The notes under the pieces: generated by a model
What the model saw: only the letters and a program-made list of their open reading frames with translations
Database searches by the model: none
What the model was told of the DNA's origin: nothing
Position numbers and translations under genes: made by a program
Shown here: positions 60,560 through 64,000 of the stretch, piece by piece
Numbering within the stretch: the first letter of the stretch is position 1
Layout: each line of letters opens with the position of its first letter
Assembly: GCA_963790575.1 (NCBI GenBank)
Contig: CAWBPD010000021.1
Location: forward strand, 124,001 to 188,000
Reading direction: 5' to 3'
Length of the DNA stretch: 64,000 nt
DNA from: CAVTSA01 sp963790575
GTDB lineage: Bacteria > Chloroflexota > Dormibacteria > Dormibacterales > Dormibacteraceae

Positions 60560-62013
60560 GCGCGTCGGAGCGGGAGCTGCGACAGCTGGCGGGACGCTGT
60601 CTCGCGATGGGGCTGCCGGGCCCGGAGCTGGACGCGTCCTCCCGCTCGGTGCTGCGCGAGGTGCGCCCCGGCACGGTCATCTTGTTCGCGCGCAACACGC
60701 CGGACGTGGCCACCACCCGGCGGCTCTGCGACCAGCTGCAGGCCCTGGCCGCGGCGGAGGGCTTGGGTTCGCTCCTGGTCTGCGCCGACCAGGAAGGCGG
60801 CCGCGTGCAGCGGCTGCGCGTGGGCGTGGCCGAGCTGCCGGCGCCGATGCTGCTGGGGCAGGCCGGGCCCGAGCACGTGCGGGCGGTGTGCGAGGTCGCC
60901 GCCCGCGACCTGATCCGCGCCGGCATCCCCCTGGTGCTGGCTCCGGTTGCCGACGTCAACCTGGAACCCGAGAATCCGGTCATCGGCTTCCGCGCGTTCG
61001 GTGCCGACACCCGGACCGTCTGCGCCTGCGTCACCGCCGCCGTCGAGGGCTACCACGCCGGCGGCGTTCTCAGCTGCGCCAAGCACTTCCCCGGCCACGG
61101 CGACACCCGAGTCGACTCTCATCTGGGGCTGCCCGTCCTGCGGCGGACCCGGGCGCAGTTGGAGGAGGTGGAGCTGCTGCCGTTCCGCGCCGCGATCGAG
61201 GCCGGCGTCGACGCCGTCATGGTCGGACACCTGGCGGTGCCGGAGGTGGATCCGACCGGGACACCCGCCTCGCTCTCGGGTGCCATCACGACCGGGCTGC
61301 TCCGCCAGGGGCTGGGGTGGTCGGGGCCCATCCTGACCGACGACCTGGAGATGGGGGCGATCGCGGATTTGGGGGCGGGGGAGATCGCGGTCCGGGCCAT
61401 GGCCGCCGGGTCGGACCTGCTCTTCTTCTCTCACTCGCATGATCGGGTGCGAGCCGCCTGGGATGCCCTGGTGGCGGCGGTGCTGGATGGACGCGTTCTG
61501 GAGGCTCGGCTGCGGGAGGCGGCGGACCACGTCACCGGTCTGGCGGAGCGTGCGTGGGCGGCTGCTGAGGTTTCGGCAGGCGAGGTCGACGGTGCCGCGG
61601 TGGTGGAGGCGGCGGCGCGGGCTGGGGTTCAGGTGGTGCGGCCGCCCTTCACGTCCCCGGCGGGCGAGGGCGACCCGGTCGCCGTCCTGAGCCTGGTCGA
61701 CCGCCGGATGACCGGGGCCGAGTCAGTGGGGTCCGGGGATCCCCTGCTCGTCGCGGCCCGGCGCCGTGGGGTCGCCGTGGAGCCGGATCTGGATGCGGCC
61801 GCGGCCGGCAGCGGGCCGCTGGTGGTCGGCGTCCGGCGGCCCAGCGCGGAGATCCTGGCGCGACTCGACGGGCTCTCCCGCCGGCGCCCGACCACCGTCA
61901 TCGCGCTGGCCGAGCCGTGGCCGCTGGAGCGGTTACGCGGCGCGGGCGCGATCGCCGCCTGCGACGGTGGGCGGGCCGCGTGCGAGCGGGCTCTCGACCT
62001 CGCCCTTGGCTGA
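60556..62013 (+). CDS. nagZ: Glycoside hydrolase family 3 beta-N-acetylglucosaminidase (NagZ-like)
   Basis: 485 aa from ATG 60556. The GH3 barrel has PGTVILFARNTPD, CADQEGGRVQRLR, VLAPVADVNLEPENPVIGFR and the NagZ signature SCAKHFPGHGDTRVDSHLGL with its Asp-x-His dyad (near residue 175-185). The nucleophile region is TDDLEMGAIADL. A C-terminal domain of about 150 aa (VVEAAARAGVQVV) follows, so it is longer than the one-domain proteobacterial NagZ. It would remove GlcNAc and alternate with the coupled NamZ-like enzyme. Confidence 0.9.
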   Translation: MSASERELRQLAGRCLAMGLPGPELDASSRSVLREVRPGTVILFARNTPDVATTRRLCDQLQALAAAEGLGSLLVCADQEGGRVQRLRVGVAELPAPMLLGQAGPEHVRAVCEVAARDLIRAGIPLVLAPVADVNLEPENPVIGFRAFGADTRTVCACVTAAVEGYHAGGVLSCAKHFPGHGDTRVDSHLGLPVLRRTRAQLEEVELLPFRAAIEAGVDAVMVGHLAVPEVDPTGTPASLSGAITTGLLRQGLGWSGPILTDDLEMGAIADLGAGEIAVRAMAAGSDLLFFSHSHDRVRAAWDALVAAVLDGRVLEARLREAADHVTGLAERAWAAAEVSAGEVDGAAVVEAAARAGVQVVRPPFTSPAGEGDPVAVLSLVDRRMTGAESVGSGDPLLVAARRRGVAVEPDLDAAAAGSGPLVVGVRRPSAEILARLDGLSRRRPTTVIALAEPWPLERLRGAGAIAACDGGRAACERALDLALG

Positions 62014-62046
62014 CCTGTGGGCGGGCCTACCGCCGACAATGACAAT

Positions 62047-62406
62047 ATGCCGAGCAGCTGGTACTCGATCGTTGTCGACGCGCACGAGCCGGGGCGCCTC
62101 GCGCGCTTCTGGGCGGAGGTCCTGGGGTACAGCATCGTCTTCGAGTCGGGTGACGAGGTGGCGATCGCTCGCGACAACTCGACCTATCCGGGGATGGTCT
62201 TCGTGCCGGTGCCGGAGTCGAAGACGATGAAGAACCGGATTCATGTCGATCTCAACCCCGACGACCAGGAGGCCGAGGTGCGCCGCCTGGAGGGGATTGG
62301 CGCGCGTCGTGTCGAGGTGGGTCAATCGCGCCGCGAGCCACCCGCGGGGTGGGTGGTGATGGCAGACCCGGAGGGGAACGAGTTCTGCGTGCTCACGGCG
62401 CGCTGA
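62047..62406 (+). CDS. VOC/glyoxalase-like family protein
   Basis: 119 aa with the two beta-alpha-beta-beta-beta units of a small glyoxalase-fold protein: SSWYSIVVDAHEPGRLARFW and AEVLGYSIVF, then NRIHVDLNPDDQEAEVRRLE and VVMADPEGNEFCVLTAR. This sub-group (glyoxalase_6-like) is often of unknown role and is common in actinobacteria. The metal His is in NRIHVDL and the acidic residue in the last strand (NEFCVL). It is a single gene 33 nt after nagZ. Confidence 0.83.
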   Translation: MPSSWYSIVVDAHEPGRLARFWAEVLGYSIVFESGDEVAIARDNSTYPGMVFVPVPESKTMKNRIHVDLNPDDQEAEVRRLEGIGARRVEVGQSRREPPAGWVVMADPEGNEFCVLTAR

Positions 62407-62482
62407 GTCCCGAGAGAGGTCACATCGCTAGCAAGTGCACGCGGGATCTCCGCGCCAAGGCGCGCGCAGCACAGGTCGCGCT

Positions 62483-62592
62483 CATTCGGGGCTCCGGGGC
62501 GTGTGCAGATCCCCGATCGCCGGCATTCGGGGCTTCCGGGGCGTGTGCAGGTTCCCGATCGCCGGCATTCGGGGCTCGCGGGGCGTGTGTTT
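62483..62592. repeat. Two and a half tandem 41/42-bp repeats
   Basis: CATTCGGGGCT begins at 62483, 62524 and 62566, followed by CCGGGGCGTGTGCAG and C-C-GATCGCCGG. The last copy breaks off after GGGGCGTGTGT. It lies in the 243-nt gap between the VOC and OsmC genes; the rest of that gap shows no gene. The period equals that of the unrelated array at 10180. Confidence 0.75.
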
Positions 62593-62649
62593 CGTGACGG
62601 CTCCGGCCCTTCGTTTCGGTCCCGGAGGGTGGGATGGGAGAATCGTGAC

Positions 62650-63192
62650 ATGGCATACACCGTGGACCTGCGCGCCGTACAAGGTCCCCTCAAGGAGCGT
62701 TACCGGACAGACGGCGCTACTGCCCAGGTGGTGACCGGGGCGAGGAGTGTCGCGAGCGACCTGTCCGACCCACGCCACTGCGCGGTTGCACCAACCGAGT
62801 TCCCGGATGTGGTGCTCAAGGGTGGACTACACCCCGCGGCCGGGGGCGACGGGACCACGCCCTGCTCGGGGGACGTCCTAGCCGCCGCCCTCGTCATTTG
62901 CGAGGAGTCGACCCTGCGGTCGGTGGCAGCGAACATGGGCCTTGAGCTCGAAGACGTCCAGGTCGACGCCCGTATTCACTGGGACTTCCGGGGGACGATG
63001 GGCGTAGACCGCGATGTACCGGTCGCGGCCACGAAGATCGAGCTGCGCACGCGCGTCAGGCTCGCCGAGGGAGTGGACCCGGAGCGGGCACGCCGGCTGC
63101 TCCAAGGGGCGGAACGTTACTGTTCGACGCTGCAGACCCTGCGCGGTGGAGTTGCGGACATCAAGACCGACTTCGCGATCGAAGAGCGCTGA
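62650..63192 (+). CDS. OsmC-like family protein
   Basis: 180 aa from ATG 62650; GAGAAT lies 6 nt before it. The OsmC fold pattern is seen in GGDGTTPCSGDVLAAALVIC, which supplies the conserved Cys of the helix, and EDVQVDARIHWDFRG. The second catalytic Cys is in GAERYCSTLQTLR. OsmC-type proteins reduce organic hydroperoxides with paired cysteines. The N-terminal 60 residues are less conserved. Confidence 0.82.
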   Translation: MAYTVDLRAVQGPLKERYRTDGATAQVVTGARSVASDLSDPRHCAVAPTEFPDVVLKGGLHPAAGGDGTTPCSGDVLAAALVICEESTLRSVAANMGLELEDVQVDARIHWDFRGTMGVDRDVPVAATKIELRTRVRLAEGVDPERARRLLQGAERYCSTLQTLRGGVADIKTDFAIEER

Positions 63193-63243
63193 CGCGGGCG
63201 CCGGAAGTCCGGTTAATGTCCCGCACATACGTTTGCTATCTGG

Positions 63244-63249
63244 TACAAT
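63244..63249 (+). promoter_or_regulatory. -10 element of the DUF222 gene
   Basis: TACAAT, identical to the rplU hexamer, ends 6 nt before the ATG at 63256. It suggests leaderless initiation. Confidence 0.5.
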
Positions 63250-63255
63250 TGATGC

Positions 63256-64000
63256 ATGTTGGTGGAGGTCTCTCCGAACGCTGAGCGGCTCTGGCTGGGA
63301 GCTGACGACGAGGATCTCAAGCGACTGTTGAGCGCCCTCGAAGAGGTGGGTCTGCCCGAGGACCCCCACAAGGCTTGGGGACGGATCCAGATCCTTCACC
63401 GCATCAAGAACTGCGTCAGCGCGCTCGAGCTGGACCACATCAAGGTGCTGAAGAAGATCGAGAACGAGGACCCGCACCACATCGACACCGCCGCCGACCG
63501 GCTCTCCAGCGGACTCCACATGCGGCCCAACGCGGCCTACGCCACGGTCTGCACCGCCTGCGAGCTGGAGCGGTTCCCCGACCTCAACCGCGAGGTGCAC
63601 AGAGGCGAGGTCTCACCCGAGGCGACCACCGTCATCCTCCAGACGCTGAGCGGGTGCAAAAGCACCTGACGGCGGAGCACGTGCTGGGGATGGAGTCGGA
63701 GATGCTGTTCGCGGCCCGGGAGATGGACCACGCGGAGCTGCGGGCGCACGGTTCCCGGCTCTTCCACCTGCTCGACCGGCATGCACACAACGAGGTGCTG
63801 CGGGAAGAGCGGGAGCACCGGTTCTTCGACCTGAAGCGCCAGGTGGACGGGTGGTTCACCTGCGCCGGCGAGCTGGACCCGGTGGGAGGGACCTTCCTCC
63901 AGCTCGCACTCAAGTCCATCGCCAACGACGAGAAGCGCTTCCGGCCGGCGGACGATGAGCGCACGCCCTCTCAGGTCCGGGCCGACGCTCTGGCGGAGCT
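63256..64000 (+). CDS. DUF222/13E12-family protein, apparently frameshifted, incomplete at window end
   Basis: The first frame (137 aa, 63256-63669) has the N-terminal helical part of DUF222: HRIKNCVSALELDHIKVL, RPNAAYATVCTACELERFP and EVHRGEVSPEATTVILQTL. It stops after CKST. The family pattern continues one frame over from about 63655: VQKHLTAEHVLGMESEML, DHAELRAHGSRLFHLLDRHA, then CAGELDPVGGTFLQLALKS and RTPSQVRADALAEL at the edge. An indel near the run GCAAAAGC is likely. Such proteins often end in an HNH nuclease domain, here beyond the window. Confidence 0.68.

Noticed and set aside
62483..62592. Possible CRISPR array or coding repeat
   Set aside because: Fewer than three full units and no spacer/repeat alternation; the short frames through it carry only repeat-derived residues.

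Overview
The window is GC-rich bacterial chromosome with dense, often start/stop-overlapping genes. The family mix (a DUF664-type DinB protein, a DUF222/13E12 protein, mreCD, many start codons only 6-9 nt after a TANNNT -10 hexamer) suggests a high-GC terrabacterial lineage such as Actinomycetota, Dormibacterota or Chloroflexota. I cannot place it more precisely.

0-2.6 kb is a protease block: clpP, a stand-alone ClpX-type zinc finger and clpX, then a cold-shock protein with a strong terminator. 2.6-6.3 kb (minus strand) is a small catabolic-looking operon: DUF3500, SnoaL-like, FAH-family hydrolase and a flavin reductase fused to an IclR-type effector domain.

6.3-34.6 kb is a defence and mobility island. 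It opens with a PIN protein plus an XRE/ImmA protease, divergent from an untracked 47-aa basic protein. Next come a GntR gene cut by a transposase remnant, a VapBC pair, an intact IS21-family element (10443-13549, 5-bp target duplication) inserted at the 3' end of a RelA/SpoT-domain gene, and an AbiEi-like gene with a truncated nucleotidyltransferase. The core is a complete class 1 DISARM locus: drmD, drmMI, drmA, drmB, drmC (16987-32167). A RES/Xre toxin-antitoxin pair and an AbiEi-like fragment sit between drmMI and drmA. A RadC/JAB protein, a MazEF-like pair, a monooxygenase-like remnant and another VapBC pair follow. Two segments, the vapBC junction and the 5' end of drmD, occur twice and show that the island was rearranged. 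drmD carries one apparent frameshift and drmMI about six clustered in 0.6 kb, so the DISARM system is either decayed or locally mis-sequenced.

34.6-51.4 kb is mostly core: peptidase E, valS (preceded by a valine-rich 19-aa leader ORF), a TGS GTPase, a dienelactone-hydrolase-like protein and a DinB protein. A four-gene membrane module with degenerate complex I/hydrogenase-4-like subunits follows, its genes linked by tiny overlapping ORFs. Then come mreC, mreD, rplU, rpmA, obgE, nadD, rsfS and a glycosyltransferase.

51.5-62 kb is a peptide/muropeptide scavenging cluster: an Opp/Dpp ABC transporter (two ATPases, two permeases, a Tat-type binding protein), an S9 peptidase, and NamZ- and NagZ-type exo-hydrolases that together would degrade MurNAc-GlcNAc chains. 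62-64 kb holds a VOC protein, an OsmC-like protein and a DUF222 protein that appears frameshifted and runs off the window.
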